Notes: generated by a model from the letters alone, not told the origin. 64,000 bases of DNA from Telopea speciosissima (GCF_018873765.1 NW_025317351.1:620001-684000); one strand, 5' to 3'. Shown: positions 44,304 through 57,027, counted from the stretch's first letter. Numbers and translations are program-made.

Positions 44304-44822
44304 GTTTTTTGATCGCCGCCACAACTGAATTTCTCTTCTTTATTTTTAGTCATTCCCTCACAGTGCTCATTCTAATTTGTGCTAATTTGAAGTGAAGATC
44401 GTAATTTATTCTTTTCGCATTTCCTTTTATGTGTGAAACGTTACTATTTCTTAGGAATTCAGGAGTTGAGGCAGTCACTCCAGTCAGCCATACACGCCCG
44501 TTTCATTCCTTCCTAAGTCAGTAATGCTCTCTCCCCCTCTCCCTCTCCTCGCAAAGACCTCATCTAGGTGCTTTCCATGTTGAGTTACGCTACCAGCAGA
44601 GACCACTATCCAAATTCTTTGAACAGGTGAGGGGAAATTTTTGGTTGGTTGAAGAAGTGCACCAATAAGTAAAACGTTCGCCATCCAAAAACACTGGATA
44701 ACTTGATTCTTCTTCCTCAAGGTGAACCTCTCTCTCTCTCTCTCTAGAGAATCCATATGGGATAATTTTTTCATGCTTTGCTTACTCGTTTAGGTTGTTT
44801 TCTGATGTTTTACTTGATGCAG

Positions 44823-44909
44823 GTTGTTCAACCTCCTACAAATTCGGTTACGAGCCTTAGTTTCAGTCCCAAGGGAAATTACCTTGTTGCTACTTCTTGG
44901 GACAACCGG
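44823..44909 (+). pseudogene. RAE1-like exon, second copy in unit C
   Basis: It encodes VVQPPTNSVTSLSFSPKG, then YLVATSWDNR. The exon is open with a CAG acceptor. The usual GTTTTTTGATCG tail is shortened to GTATCGCC. Confidence 0.7.
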
Positions 44910-45047
44910 GTATCGCCGCCTCAATTGAATTTCTTCTCTCTTTTATCTTCCTTATTTTTTTAGTCTATTCTAATTTGTGCCATTTTTAAGTGAAGATCGT
45001 AATTTTGTCTGTTCGCATTTCCTTCCTCTTTTCTCTCCTTTATCTTC

Positions 45048-45266
45048 ATTGAGCTCCAGATTCAAGCATATTAAGGACCGGTTCCATATTCGTCAGAACC
45101 GTTTTCTCTGCCGTCGTTGAACTCATCTATGCTTTACAGTTACAGAAGCCAACTCCAGAGCCACCAAGAACAATCCACCTCTGCGGAGCCTTTTGTTCTC
45201 ACAACGCCTCTTTATTACATAAATGCCCCTCCCCACATGGGAAGCGCCTATACTACCATTGCCGCC
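45048..45266 (+). pseudogene. Organellar MetRS N-terminal fragment, unit C
   Basis: SLCRRTHL-type transit remnant, then EPFVLTTPLYYINAPPHMGS and AYTTIAA. This copy keeps FVLTTPLYY, closest to real MetRS ([17 protein letters not shown]). The near-repeat CCACCAAGAACAATCCACCT / CCGCCAAGAACAATCCGCCT flanks the catalytic piece. Confidence 0.8.
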
Positions 45267-45278
45267 GCCAAGAACAAT

Positions 45279-45681
45279 CCGCCTCTAGTTTTGATTCATG
45301 ATTTTCATCCTCGTTTACTGCACCGCCGGTATCTCTGGTGGGTAATCCATTTTTTAGCTTCTTATTCTGTTTTCTGTTGTTTACAATTTTATTATAAACA
45401 ATTGTGTGTGTGTGTGTACAGGACGGCATATTAACCCCGCAGTGACGTTTGGGCTTTTCATAACCCGTAATGTGTCACTAATCCGTGCTGTGATGTACAT
45501 GGTGGCACAATGCTTGGGTGCAATGTTTGAAGTAGGGCTAGTAAAGGCCTTCCAAAAGTCTTACTATGTTCAGTATGGTGGTGGGGCGAACGAGATCCCC
45601 GATGGCTACAGCAAAGGTGTGGGTTTGGCAGCTGAAATTATCGGTACCTTCATCCTTGTCTACACTGTTTTCTTAGCTTAA
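45279..45681 (+). pseudogene. PIP2-type aquaporin fragment, unit C
   Basis: Exon 1 end, TG-rich intron, then exon 2 from 45422 ([55 protein letters not shown]). NPA is kept; the first G of GGH is followed by R. The frame is open until the join at 45676-45681, which turns VFSATDP into VFLA followed by TAA. Confidence 0.85.
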
Positions 45682-47173
45682 ATCCAAGCTTAAGCTTATC
45701 TGGCGGGGGCTTAAATTTTGCTGGTTCAACGTTTTACATTGGAGTTTCATTTCTGTCTTATGATTGGCAATGTGAATTAGATAATTCTCAACTCAGGTTA
45801 GGCGCAAACTGTTGTTCCTGTGTTAGATACTATTATTATGATTGGCAATGTGAATTAGATAATTTTCAACATGCTTCAACATGCTTTGCCATGGATACTA
45901 TTATTTGATTAAAGTACTTGGGAGGTACCTCAAATTTCAAAAGTATCATATGAGGTTCCTTGTGAACTTAGTCCTACTCCAAACCGAAGATATTTCCAAT
46001 TTTACCCTCTCAACCCCACTCCTGGCCTCACCTTCACCTTCACCTCCTCCACCTCCACCACCTCTTTCACCCTGCTGCAACCACCCGCTCCTTCCCCTTA
46101 GACCACCGCCCCCCCACCCCCTTGTATAAACTAGCGTTGGGTTTACATAGTATAGAAGGTACTTCTATCTATCAGAACCACCCATCTCTTTAAGCTGCGC
46201 TTCTCACTATTTTCAACCCAGAATTCATGTCGAAATCTGGTTGAAATTGATGAAGTCACAGTTAGGAGAAAACGAAGGTCACAATCCATTGAGCTGAAGC
46301 ATCCTCAGCTCCTTTATGGGAGAAGTCACCGGATTCAGGTGTGGAATTGATGTCTCCCGGAGCTGACTCACATCGGAACCGGTGTTATCCCAAGGCCACT
46401 TTGAGGGAGAAAAACAGATTGTAATGGTGGGAACAAGTGAGTGATTCTCTATTTCTTTTAAATGTGAGCTCTTTTTTTTCTGTTTCTCGTTTCTGGAATA
46501 AAACTCTTTTTTTCTTCCTCGATCTTTCTTCCTATCTAACATGAATTTTTATTCCCTTAATTTTTTTCCCGTTTGAAAATTTACAGCTAGAAGCATCCAC
46601 GAACCAGGAATTTAATCAGCAAATTCCTATGTGTAATCTTCCTTTGAAGATCCTTTGTCGTGTTATACACATTGAGTTGCTGGCATTCCTCTTTGTAAAT
46701 TCGCCTCTCTTTCTCTCTTTGGGTGTTTTGTATTTTTGTTGATTTCTACTATTTCCAGGCTGAACAAGAAGCAAATGAAGTTTATGCGCAAATTACCTTA
46801 CAACCTGAAGCAGATGTAAGACTTACTTTTCAAATTTCAACCCGTTCAATTGTGAAGTTGTAAGTGGAGAAAATTTAAATTAAAGTTTTCTGATATAATT
46901 TGTACAGCAAAGTGAGCCCAGGAGTCCTGATCCAAGCAATCCTGAACCTCCGCGACCTATCGTTTACTCTTTCTGCAAGATTTTAACTGCATCTGATACA
47001 AGTACTCATGGCGGCTTCTCTGTTCTTCGGAAACATGCTAACACATGCTTTCCTCCATTGGTATTTCTCATTCTATTTTGTTGTTTCTATGTACTTCACT
47101 TCCTTTAGTAGTTTTCTTTCTTGAAGGATATGAACCAGTCAACTCCAATCCAGGAATTGACTGTAAAGGATCT

Positions 47174-47366
47174 TGTTGATATACGGGCCAGAATACCGTG
47201 GTGGTATTCTGGACATTTTTCCTTGTTATTTCGTTATTTTATGTATGTGGTTTAGTCCTACATTGCCAATGTACAGATTGGATTATTTTCTATTCATTAT
47301 AAATATATGGCTTGGGGTCTGCCTTAGACATCCAAGCATTGAGTTCTAATTCTGATCCTCTTAACA
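47174..47366 (+). repeat. 5' LTR of the 47174-52793 Copia element
   Basis: 193 bp, TGTT...AACA. It contains a TATAAATATATGG box near 47308 and is followed by the tRNA-Met primer-binding site. Confidence 0.9.
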
Positions 47367-50300
47367 TGGTATCAGAGCTGGTTGTGAATTAGAACTCTTT
47401 ACCATTCTCGATCCCCCTCCTCTCTCTAATTCTCGATCTCCCTTCTCTTCTCTTCTCTTCTCTTCTCTTCTTCCCTTTGTTTTGCTTTCTTTTTTGTCCA
47501 TAGGGCAGCACTGATGAGGTGATCTGTTGATCCAGTTGCTGCCCTCCTTTTTTTACCTCATCCCATGATATTCAGACCTGATCGATAGGGTTTTTGCCTC
47601 TTTGCTGCGACATTTGAAGACTTCAGCCTTCCTGGGACAGATTCCATCTCTACTATAAGGGATTTGTTCACCTATTTTGAAGCTTAGGAACTGCAGCAGA
47701 TTGGTATTCCAGCATCTACATCAAGTTGAAGACCCCTCAAGTTCGATTATTTTTTCACAATCTCAGGGTTTTTCAAAACCCTGACAATAATCGACCTTGG
47801 GGTTCCACCTGTCAGTTGATTCTGATTTTTTGAGGAGTGATTCTCCCCTATTCAAGGCATCTTCGACAGCAACTTCAGCCTCTTCTACTCACTGTTTGGG
47901 CATCTTCTCCTCTTATCGATTTCAGCACTTTCAGGGTTTTGTTCAAAACCCTGAAAAAATTGATCTCAAGGTTCTACTTATCTATTGTTGCTGATTTTTG
48001 GAGGCATTCATTCCTTCATTACTAGAAGGTTCTCATCCCTTTTTCAGCCCTTAACTTGAAGGTTTTGTTGGGTTTCCCTTCACTACAGCCCCATTCTGCG
48101 ATTTGGGGTTCTCTCCTGTCTTCATGGGTGACTCTGTGGATTCGACTGCTACTTCTGTTGGTGATGGAAACAGCAAACCAGATTATCTTAATTTTTCCCC
48201 AAATCCAATCAAGTTGGATGGCACAAATTATCTGCTTTGGTCTAGGTTTGCCTCCTTTGCCATTGTAGGCCGTGGCCTTACTGGTCATATCAGGGGAACC
48301 ACTGTTATGCCTACTGAGGTTGGAGCTGCTCAGGACAAGTGGCTTGCCCACAATGGAGTTCTTATGTCCTACCTGATCGGTTCTATGATTACAGAGCTAC
48401 AGAACAATTTTCTTCTCCTTGACACAGCCGCCGAAATTTGGGCTGCTTACAAGGAGACTTATGGACAGCTTGGCAATGATGCCCAGGTATATGAAATCAG
48501 GAAGAAGGTCCTTCACACTACTCAGGGAGAGTTGACAGTCTCCAAATATTATGCTACCTTGCGCAGCCTTTGGCAGCAACTGGACCATTTTTCTAACTTT
48601 CACCCGAGTACAGCTGCTGATATTGCCTCCTATAAAAAGCATGTGGACAAGATTAGTATGATTTTCTGGCTGGCTTAAATGTGGAGTATGATCAGATTCG
48701 TGTTCAAGTGTTGGGCCATAAGCCTTTTCCCACACTTGAATAATCTTATGCCTTGGTGTCCTCTGAGGAGAACCGTCGGGCTGCCATGTTGCATCCTCCA
48801 GTTACTGACAGATCAGCTCTCAAGGCTGCTGCCCCTGCTATTCCTGCACCTAATATCACTGCTTCTCTTGGTGATTCTACCACAGGGACTGTCGTTTGTA
48901 AGCACTGTCACAAACCCTATCACACCATGGAGAAGTGCTGGAAACTTCATGGGAAACCGGCTGACTTTGAAGCAAAAAGGGCTGCCAAGACAAAGACAAA
49001 GCAAAAGACCAAGGCCCATCAGTCTGAAAGTATTACTGCAGCCCCTGCTACTGACACTGGTCTATCCCAGGATGATCTACAAGCACTCCTACGTATGCTC
49101 AGGTCTTCCGCTGCTGCCTCTACTATATCGGCTCTGCCGGTTCTTACTGCTCCTTCGAGGTTCACACTTTGCCGGTCGAGTATTGCATTTAGGGGTCATT
49201 GTGCTTCAGTAGCTTCCCATCCTTGGATCATCGATTGGAGCTACAGATCATATGACCGATTCTTCTAGCTTATTTCACAGATATTCCCCCACTTCTGGGA
49301 AGGACAAGGTCAAGGTAGCTGATGGTTCCCTTTCTGCCATTTCTGGAAAAGGAATCATCAACTGCACTTCTTCTCTTCCCTTGTCTTCTGTTTTACACGT
49401 TCCTAACTTTACTACTAACCTTCTTTCTATTAGTAGTGTTACTCGTGATCTTAACTGCAAAGTCACTTTTTTTCCATCTCATTGTGTGTTTCAGGATCTG
49501 GAATCTGGGAAGACGATTGGATTGGGTAAATTGTACGGTGGGCTATACCTCCTTGATGATGGTCGCTTCTCTCCACCACCATTGCCTTCTCTGTTACACC
49601 AGAACTCCATGGTCTCTTCTGAACTCTACCAATGGCACTCTAGGTTAGGTCACCCCCCTTTAGGAATTTTAGCTCATTTATTTCCTAGCTTGGTCACCCT
49701 TTATACTAAGGATGACTTTTTTTGTGAGGCTTGTGTTCTGGCCAAACAGACACGTTCAAATTATCCAATTTCTAATAAAAGGAGTTTTTGTTTTAATTTG
49801 GTTCATTCTGATGTTTGGGGCCCTAGTCGTAAACCGTCTATTTCTGGCCATCGTTGGTTTGTCCCTTTCATAGATTGTCATTCTAAGAATACATGGGTGT
49901 ATCTTTTACACACAAAAAATCAAGTTTTTTCATGTTCTCAGCATTTTCATAAAATGATTCAAACTCAGTTCCAGGCTACTCTCAAAGTATTAAGAAGTGA
50001 TAATGGAACGGAGTTTACAGAATCCCAATTTCAAAAATATCTTGCTGACCATGGCATCCTTCATCAAACTAGTTGTGTTGATAACCCTGCCCAAAATGGT
50101 GTGGCGGAACGAAAGAATCGCCATTTGTTAGAGATGGCCAGGGCTTTGATGTTTACGAGGAATGTCCCTTCTCAATATTGGGGGGATGCGGTACTCACTG
50201 TAGCCTATCTCATCAATCGGCTGCCTTCTCGAGTTTTTAACTCTCGTAGCCCCTCTGATATTTTGTTGGGCAATTCCTCCTTTATTGTACCCCCCGAGGT

Positions 50301-52600
50301 GTTTGGTTGTGTGTGTTATGCTAGGGATACTAGATCTCCCGGCAAACTTGAACCTAGGGGCCTTCGCTGTATTTTTTTGGGTTATTCTCCGACCCAGAAA
50401 GGTTACAAGTGTTACCATCCCCCTTCCCGTCGTATCATGGTTAGTATGGATGTTATTTTCCATGAGTCCCTTTCTTGCTATTCTTCACCACCTCTTCACG
50501 GGGAGAGTTCTAGTGAAGATGTGCCTTTTGAGATTCCTCTACCAGAGGTTCCTCAGGCTGCTGTCCAGCCTACTTTGGATACTTTACCACCACCTACGGC
50601 TGCTGTCCAGCCTACTTTACCACCACCCACGGCTGCTGCCCAGCCTACTTTGGATACCCCACTTCCTCTGTCTGTTCCTCCCTCACCTAATGGGAATCCT
50701 GTACAGGGGGAGACCATAGAAAATAGTGTTGTTAATGCTCCTATACAGGGGGAGCTGACTCCAGTCTAGAGAACTATTGGTGAATTTCAGAAGAGAATTG
50801 ACAACTCCAACATCATCACCTATACGAGGGGCAGATCCAACAGAGGGCAGCTGCAACCCACTGTAGCACCAGTACCCATCCAATTGCCTGCTACAGACCC
50901 GGATCCTTCATCTCCTGGTAATCTCTCTCCTTCCGACCTACCTATTGCTCATCGCAAAGGTACTAGGACTTGTACTTTACATCCTATATCTCGCTTTGTT
51001 TCGTATAGTTCTCTTTCTCCTTCTTTCCGTGCTTTTGTATCCTCTCTTTCTTCTGTCTCTATTCCTAAAACTTGGCAGGAAGCATATACAGATGGAAAGT
51101 GGAAGGCTGCAATGTTGGAAGAAATGAGAGCACTACACAAAAATAACACGTGGGATCTTGTGACTCTTCCTCCAGGGAAAAAACCAGTGGGATGTAAATG
51201 GGTCTTCGTGGTCAAACAAAAGGCTGATGGTTCAGTGGATTAGTATAAGGCATGTCTGGTTACAAAGGGGTTCACTCAGACTTATGGAGTTAACTATCAG
51301 GAGACCTTTGCACCAGTGGCAAAGCTCAACACTGTCAGGGTATTGTTATCTTGTGCTGCAAATCTTGGGTGGGATCTTCAGTAGTTAGATGTGAAGAATG
51401 CCTTCCTCTATGGGGAGCTTGAGGAGGAGGTATATATGGACATTCCACCAGGCTTCTCTGATGACAAGACTAGGGGCAGAGTTTGCAGGTTGAAAAGTGC
51501 TCTCTATGGGTTGAAGCAGTCACCTACGGCTTGGTTCGGCAGGTTTCATAAGGCTATGATTATAGCAGGTTATAAGCAGAGCAATGTTGATCACACCTTA
51601 TTGATCAGACGAGTTGGTAACAAGGTTACTCTTCTTATAGTCTATGTGGATGATATCGTGGTGCCTGGTAATGATGATGCTGCTATCCGGGATTTAAAGC
51701 TTCTCCTTGGTCGTGAGTTTGAGGTCAAAGATCTAGGTTTTCTAAAATATTTTCTAGGGATAGAAGTTGCTTGCTCTTCAAAGGGCATCTTTCTTTCTCA
51801 AAGAAAATATATCCTTAATCTATTGACTGAGACAGGGCTGCTAGGTTGTCATCCTTTAGATACTCCTATGGATGCTACTGCAAAACTTAGGGAGAAAGAG
51901 GGTGAACCTGTTGACAAAGGTGGTTATCAGCGGTTAGTGGGCAAACTAATCTACCTTTGCCACACCAGACCTAACATAGCGGTTGCTGTAAGTATGGTGA
52001 GCCAGTTCATGCATGATTCCTATTCCTCTCATATGGATGCAGTCCGTTGTATTTTGAGGTATTTGAAGTCTGCTTCAGGAAAGGAAATTCTCTTATCTCC
52101 CAATGGTCATCTCAAGATTGAAGCTTATACTGATGCCGACTGGGCTGGTTCTTCTGACAGAAAGTCCATCTCTGGCTATTGCTCCTTTGTGGGTGGGAAC
52201 CTTGTTACATGGCGCAGCAAAAAGTAGAATGTTGTGGCAAGGTCCAATGCTGAAGCCGAGTTTCGTGCAATGGCCCAAGGCATTTGTGAACTTCTTTGGC
52301 TTAGAGGATTATTGCAGGATATTGGTGTTGTTGTCCATCTTCCAATGATGCTTTATTGTGACAATAAAGCGGCTATTAGCATTGCTCATAACCCTGTTCA
52401 GCATCATCGCACTAAACATGTGGAGGTTGACAGACATTTCATCAAGGAAAAGCTTGAAGCTGGCCTCATTTGTGTTCCCTTTGTCAAGACTACTGATCAA
52501 CTGGCTGATGTATTCACTAAGGGGCTGAATTGCAAGCTGTTTCATCCTATACTAGTCAAGTTGGGCATGCATGATATATATGCTCCAACTTGAGGGGGAG

Positions 52601-52793
52601 TGTTGATATATGGGCCAGAATACCGTGGGGGTATTCTGGACATTTTTCCTTGTTATTTCATTATTTTATGTATGTGGTTTAGTCCCACATCGCCAATGTA
52701 CAGATTTGATTATTTTCTATTCATTATAAATATATGGCTTGGGGTCTGCCTTAGACATCCAAGCATTGAGTTCGAATTCTGATCCTCTTAACA
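52601..52793 (+). repeat. 3' LTR of the 47174-52793 Copia element
   Basis: 193 bp, about 96% identical to the 5' LTR by eye, and directly preceded by the polypurine tract. Confidence 0.9.
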
Positions 52794-54218
52794 GATCTTC
52801 TTGGTTACGAGTGGCGATTTAAGCATATCTTCAGCGGTACCTGCAGTTGCGTTTTTCTGTTTTCTTTTATGGCAAAATTGCATTTTGGTTGGTTGTAGTT
52901 ATTGATGTCCAAGTTATTTCAGATACATTGTCAAACAAATCAAAGCTAAACTTTCCATTCCGAATAGTATTAAACATGGTGGTATGCGGACATGTAAATG
53001 ACTGAGGAGTCCTACCTCTTTCAAATTGAATGTACCAGGTCAACCGCGCAGGCATTTGCTTACAATGGGATGGAGTACGTTTGTCACTTCCAAGAGATTG
53101 GTTGCAGGGGATGCTTTTGTTTTCCTGAGGTATTTGAGCAGTGATTTTGTGTAGTTATACTTCTTATTTTTACTGACTAATTATGTAGGGGGAGAATGGA
53201 GAATTACCTATGTTCTGCTTACTGTTTTGTTGTTACTATATCCCCATTCGAAGATCTCTATGGCCTTCCTTTACTCTCAACTTGTCATGGAGAAGAGAGG
53301 GGCTAGGGTGTTGGTTGCAGTCCTGATATGCAGCTCCGTTCCAAGTTGCAGAATGAGAGAGTAAAAGGAAGAGAGACAGTGATATTGATTCGTAACAGAG
53401 GGGTGGGAGTGCAGAGGGCAGAGATGGGAGTGGGTGAAATGTTAAAAGGGCAAATTTGGGGTTGGACTAGGTCACAAAGAACCCCAAACATCCCTTTTAA
53501 AACTTGAGGTACCTCATAGAGTCATAGGTACTTTAATCATATATAGGGCACCTTACATGTAATTTACCCTTACTTTTATGGATGATTTGTATAAACCACT
53601 TCCAGTTGCAACAGCAGCTAAATGTTGCATAAGGCCGGGAAGAAGAAAGGAGCGCACTGCGGAAAGGGACAGCTTAAAAAAAGGAAAAATCAGAATTGTA
53701 AAAAAAGAGAGAAAGTTTCATGTTCTCAGGTAACATAGTACATTCCTGTCAGACTTTTTCTTACAGAAACATTTCTTTCTATTGACTTGTGGCTATTGTT
53801 CATTAGCAGCACCTGTGGAGACCAGCAAGGGCAGACACGGTAGTTTCAAAATCATGCTTCTCAACAATAAAAATAAGGTCCTCCAGTATTTGTGCCCTGC
53901 TGTTGAGAAGTAGGTAAAATAGTTTTAAAAAAAATTGTTTTTTTTTGGTAATATTTTACCTCTTTTCTTCCGTACTGATACAGTAGTTTCAAAGTCATGC
54001 TTCTCAATAATTCTCGCTTTGTTTTATATTTGAGAAGTATAATCTGAGGTTTTGACTTGAACAACAATGTCTAATATTGCATTTGCAGAGTATCACTTCA
54101 TTTTTGTCGAACTTTTTCCCTTTCTTGAATATTGATCTTGAATCTTGTCTACTGCCACCAGTATTTCGATGCTTTGCTTATTCGTTTAGGTTGTTTTCTA
54201 ATGTTTTGCTTGATACAG

Positions 54219-54305
54219 GTTGTTCAACCTCCTACAAATTCGATTACGAGCCTTCATTTCAGTCCCGACAGAAATTACCTCGACGCTACTTCTTGGGACA
54301 ATTAG
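54219..54305 (+). pseudogene. RAE1-like exon, first copy in unit D
   Basis: It encodes VVQPPTNSITSLHFSPDR, then YLDATSWDN and TAG. The terminal TAG is shared with 25510. Confidence 0.7.
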
Positions 54306-54847
54306 GTTTTTGGATCCTCGCCACAATTGAATTTCTTCCTTCTTCCTCTTTTCTCTTCTTTATTTTTAGTCATTCCCTCGCAGTGCTCATTCTAATTTTT
54401 GCTAATTTGAAGTGCAGACGTAATCTAATCTTTACGCATTTCCTTTTATGTGTGAAACTTTACTATTTCTCACGAATTCAGTGGTTGAGGCAGTGACTCC
54501 AGTCAGTCATACACGCCCATTTCATTCCTTCCTAAGTCAGAAATGCTCTCTCCCCCTCTCCCTCTCCCTCTCCTCAAGCGACCTCATCTAGGTACTTTCC
54601 ATGTTGAGTTACGCTACCAACAGAGACCACTGTCCAAATTCTTTTAACAGGTGAGGGAAATTTTTGGTTGGTCGATGAAGTGCCCCAATAAGTTAAACGT
54701 TCTCCATCCAAAAACACTGGATAAATTGATTTTTCTTCACCAAGGTGCACCTCTCTTTCTCTTTCTCTATAGAGAACCCATATGGGCTAAATTTTTCATG
54801 CTTTGCTTACTCGTTTAGGTTGTTTTCTGATGTTTTGCTTGATACAA

Positions 54848-54934
54848 CTTGTTCAACGTCCTACAAATTTGGTTACGAGCCTCAGTTTCAGTCCCAAGGG
54901 AAAGTACCTCGTTGCTACTTCTTGGGACATCCGG
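54848..54934 (+). pseudogene. RAE1-like exon, second copy in unit D
   Basis: It encodes LVQRPTNLVTSLSFSPKG, then YLVATSWDIR. The acceptor AG is lost (ACAAC). The NLV in place of NSV is shared with 26126. Confidence 0.7.
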
Positions 54935-55086
54935 GTTTTTTTATCGCTGCCTCAATTGAATTTCTTCCTTCTTCCTCTTTTATCTTTCTTTATTTTTTAG
55001 TTATTCTAATTTGTGCTATTTTTAAGTGAAGATCGTAATCTGATCTGTTCTCGTTTCCTTCTTCCTCTTTTCTCTCCTTTATCTTC

Positions 55087-55307
55087 ATTGAGCTCCAGAA
55101 GCAAGCATATTAAGGACCGATTCCATATTCGTCAGAATCTTTTTTCTCTGCCGTTGTTGAAATCATCTATGCTTTGCAATTGCAGAAGCCAACTCCAGAG
55201 CCGCCAAGAATAATCCACCTCTGCGGAGCCTTTTGTTCTCACAATGCCTCTTTATTACGTAAATGCCCCTCCCCCACATGGGAAGCGCCTATACTGCCAT
55301 TGCTGCT
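55087..55307 (+). pseudogene. Organellar MetRS N-terminal fragment, unit D
   Basis: SSRSKHIKDRFHIRQNLFSL transit-like start, then [16 protein letters not shown]: an extra C in CCCCCAC shifts the frame inside the signature. It ends in the usual join to the aquaporin piece. Confidence 0.75.
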
Positions 55308-55317
55308 GCCAAGAACA

Positions 55318-55883
55318 ATCCGCATCTAGTTTTGTTTCATGATCTTCATCCTCATTTACTGCACCGCATGTATCTCTGGTGGGTAATCCATTTTTTTGCT
55401 TCTTTGTCTGTTTTCTGTTGTTTACAATTTGATTATAAACAATTGTGTGTGTGTGTGTGTGTGTGTACAGTGTCACTAATCCATGCTGTGATGTACATGG
55501 TGGCACAATGCTTGTGTGCAATATGTGAAGTAGGGCTAGTAAAGGCCTTCCAAAAGTCTTACTATGTACAGTATAGTGGTGGGGTGAACGAGATCGCCCA
55601 TAGCTACAGCAAAGGTGTGGGCTTTGCAGCTGAAATTATTGGTACCTTCGTCCTTGTCTACACTGTTTTCTCTGCTACTGATCCCTAGAGAAGTGCCAGA
55701 GACTCCCATGTCCCCCGTAAGTTCACCTATTTTACTTGGAAAACAGAGTATTATTAGAAGTGATATAGAAATCATTCTCAATTCTCTTGTTAACCCACAT
55801 GGAAAACGTTCTAATTGAGAACTTTTGCTTGGGATTTATAGGTATTGGCACCACTTCCAATTGGGTTTGCAGTTTTGTTCCCC
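55318..55883 (+). pseudogene. PIP2-type aquaporin fragment, unit D
   Basis: Exon 1 end ([10 protein letters not shown]-like) and an intron with (TG)13. Exon 2 starts at TGTCACTAATCC (55471), lacking GGHINPAV, and then reads [34 protein letters not shown] and FSATDP followed by TAG. The exon 3 start is 55842-55883 (VLAPLPIGFAVL). An extra C before the GTAAGT donor is private to this copy. Confidence 0.85.
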
Positions 55884-56097
55884 CCCTTGGTGGGTGAGAC
55901 AACCAGGTTTTTTGATCGCCGCCACAATTGAATTTCTTCCTTCTTCCTCTTTTCTCTTCTTTATTTTTTAGTCATTCCCTCACAATGCTCATTCTAATTT
56001 GCTCTATTTTGAAGTGAAGATCGTAATCTACTACTACTAGTATTTATATGCTTTACTTATTGGTTTAGATTGTTGTCTGATGTTTTGCTTGATACAG

Positions 56098-56520
56098 GTT
56101 GTTCAACCTCCTACAGATTTGGTTTCAGTCCCTAGTGTTTTTTTAAAATTTTTAACAGGCCCAAGCCCAACCCTAAAGGTCCGGCTCCACCTGGTACACT
56201 TCACCTTATTCAAGCAGTCAAAGCTCAAACCTGCAGCCTTGCACTGGAAAAAAAATTTCAGATGGAGTTGGTGTTTTCAATTGGAATTTGAACTGGGCAG
56301 GTGCAGAGGAGGAACTTTGGGAGTATTATTTGATGGCTGTATTCCGTTCAAGCTGAAGGTGAACTTTCATGGATTTAAGACAAGCATTGCTTTTCGGAGC
56401 TCATTGTTAGGAGACGAAAAAAAACATGTGCATAATTGAGTGTAGCAGAGATAATGATCTTGAGATGGATGATTGGGCAAGATTGGGAATGATAGTGGTT
56501 CTTTATTTAGCTTAAATCCA
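56098..56520 (+). other. RAE1 scrap plus unidentified captured segment, unit D
   Basis: The RAE1 scrap with internal deletion is 56098-56137. The CAGGCCCAAGCCCAA segment then starts at 56155. One frame runs open through the unit to 56439, including CRGGTLGVLFDGCIPFKLKV and NFHGFKTSIAFRSSLLGDE. It is the longest open stretch of this segment in any copy. I find no family for it. Confidence 0.4.
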
Positions 56521-57027
56521 AGCTTAAGCTTACCTAGCAGGCTCAAATTTGGCTGGTTCAACGTTTTACATTGGAGTTTCCTTTCTGTCTTATTATTGGC
56601 AATGTGAATTAGATAATTCTCAACTCAGGTTAGGTGCAAACTGTTGTGAACTTAGTCTTACTCCAAACCGAAGATATTTCCAATTTTACCCTCTCAACCC
56701 CACTCCTGGCCTCACCTTCACCTTCACCTCCACCTCCGCCACCACTTCCACCCTGCTGCAACCACCCGCTCCTTCCCCTTATACATAGTATAGAAGGTCC
56801 TTCTATCTACCAGAACCACCCATCTCTTTAAGCCGTCGCTTCTCACTATTTTCCACCCAGAATTCATGTTGAAGTCCAAATCGATGAAGTCACGGTTAGG
56901 AGAAAACGAAGGGTACAATCCATTGAGCTGAAGCATCCTCAGTTGCTTTATGGGAGAAGTCACCGGATTCAGGTGTGGAATTGATGTCTCCCGGAGCTGA
57001 CTCACATCGGAACTGGTGTTATCCCAA

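Larger units (their letters stand above)
43568..45901 (+). repeat. Chimeric gene-fragment unit C
   Basis: It has the same order as unit A, but the PIP piece is cut in exon 2 and joined at 45681 to the TTAGCTTAAATCCAAGCTTA segment. PIP exon 3, the third RAE1 scrap and the CAGGCCCAAGCCCAA segment are therefore deleted. After it come two TATGATTGGCAATGTGAATT repeats (45769 and 45838). The left arm of the next ARF element begins at 45902. Confidence 0.8.
47174..52793 (+). mobile_element. Ty1/Copia retrotransposon with both LTRs
   Basis: LTRs 47174-47366 and 52601-52793 (193 bp each), TSD GATCT (47169-47173, 52794-52798). TGGTATCAGAGC primer-binding site directly after the left LTR; polypurine tract TTGAGGGGGAG directly before the right LTR. 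Parts in order: gag (about 48126-48780) with a CCHC-like knuckle (CKHCHKPYHTMEKCWKLHG), protease region, GAG-pre-integrase and integrase (about 49252-50770; NGVAERKNRHLLEMARAL), reverse transcriptase (about 51060-52000; YVDDIVV) and RNase H (TDADWAGSSDRKS). The LTRs differ at about 7 of 193 sites, so the insertion is older than the one at 37940, perhaps of the order of a million years or more depending on the rate used. The coding part has a small number of breaks. Confidence 0.9.
46395..53220 (+). pseudogene. Auxin response factor fragment (B3 domain), copy 3, split by a Copia
   Basis: Left part: GHFEGE exon (about 46395-46433), LEASTNQEFNQQIPMCNL (about 46587-46682), AEQEANEVYAQITLQPEAD (about 46760-46816), [16 protein letters not shown] to HANTCFPPL (about 46908-47060) and DMNQSTPIQELTVKDL (about 47129-47173). 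Right part after the Copia: LLGYEWRF (52794-52836), the [20 protein letters not shown] exon (about 53037-53130) and a short piece of the last exon (to about 53210). AEQEANEVYAQITLQPEAD is intact here, unlike copy 1. Confidence 0.8.
45902..53569. mobile_element. Pack-MULE carrying ARF exons, copy 3 (Copia inside)
   Basis: The left arm starts TATTTGATTAAAGTACTTGG at 45902. The right arm ends AATTTACCC at 53569, with a small TCATAGAG duplication inside (53513-53526). Subtracting the Copia (47174-52793) leaves about 2.05 kb, shorter than copy 1, partly because exon f is single and exon g is truncated. Confidence 0.8.
53570..56646 (+). repeat. Chimeric gene-fragment unit D
   Basis: The order is full: leader, RAE1, RAE1, MetRS, PIP (exon 2 5'-deleted), RAE1 scrap, CAGGCCCAAGCCCAA segment and the TTTAGCTTAAATCC segment. 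It shares the PIP deletion, the RAE1 TAG and the RAE1 scrap with the first half of unit B, so B and D are closest kin. At 56646 the sequence jumps from GGTGCAAACTGTTG directly into the ARF element, skipping the left terminal repeat. Confidence 0.8.

Noticed and set aside
47174-52793. An intact, active Copia element
   Set aside because: The structure is complete, but the reading frames are broken and the LTRs have diverged by a few percent.
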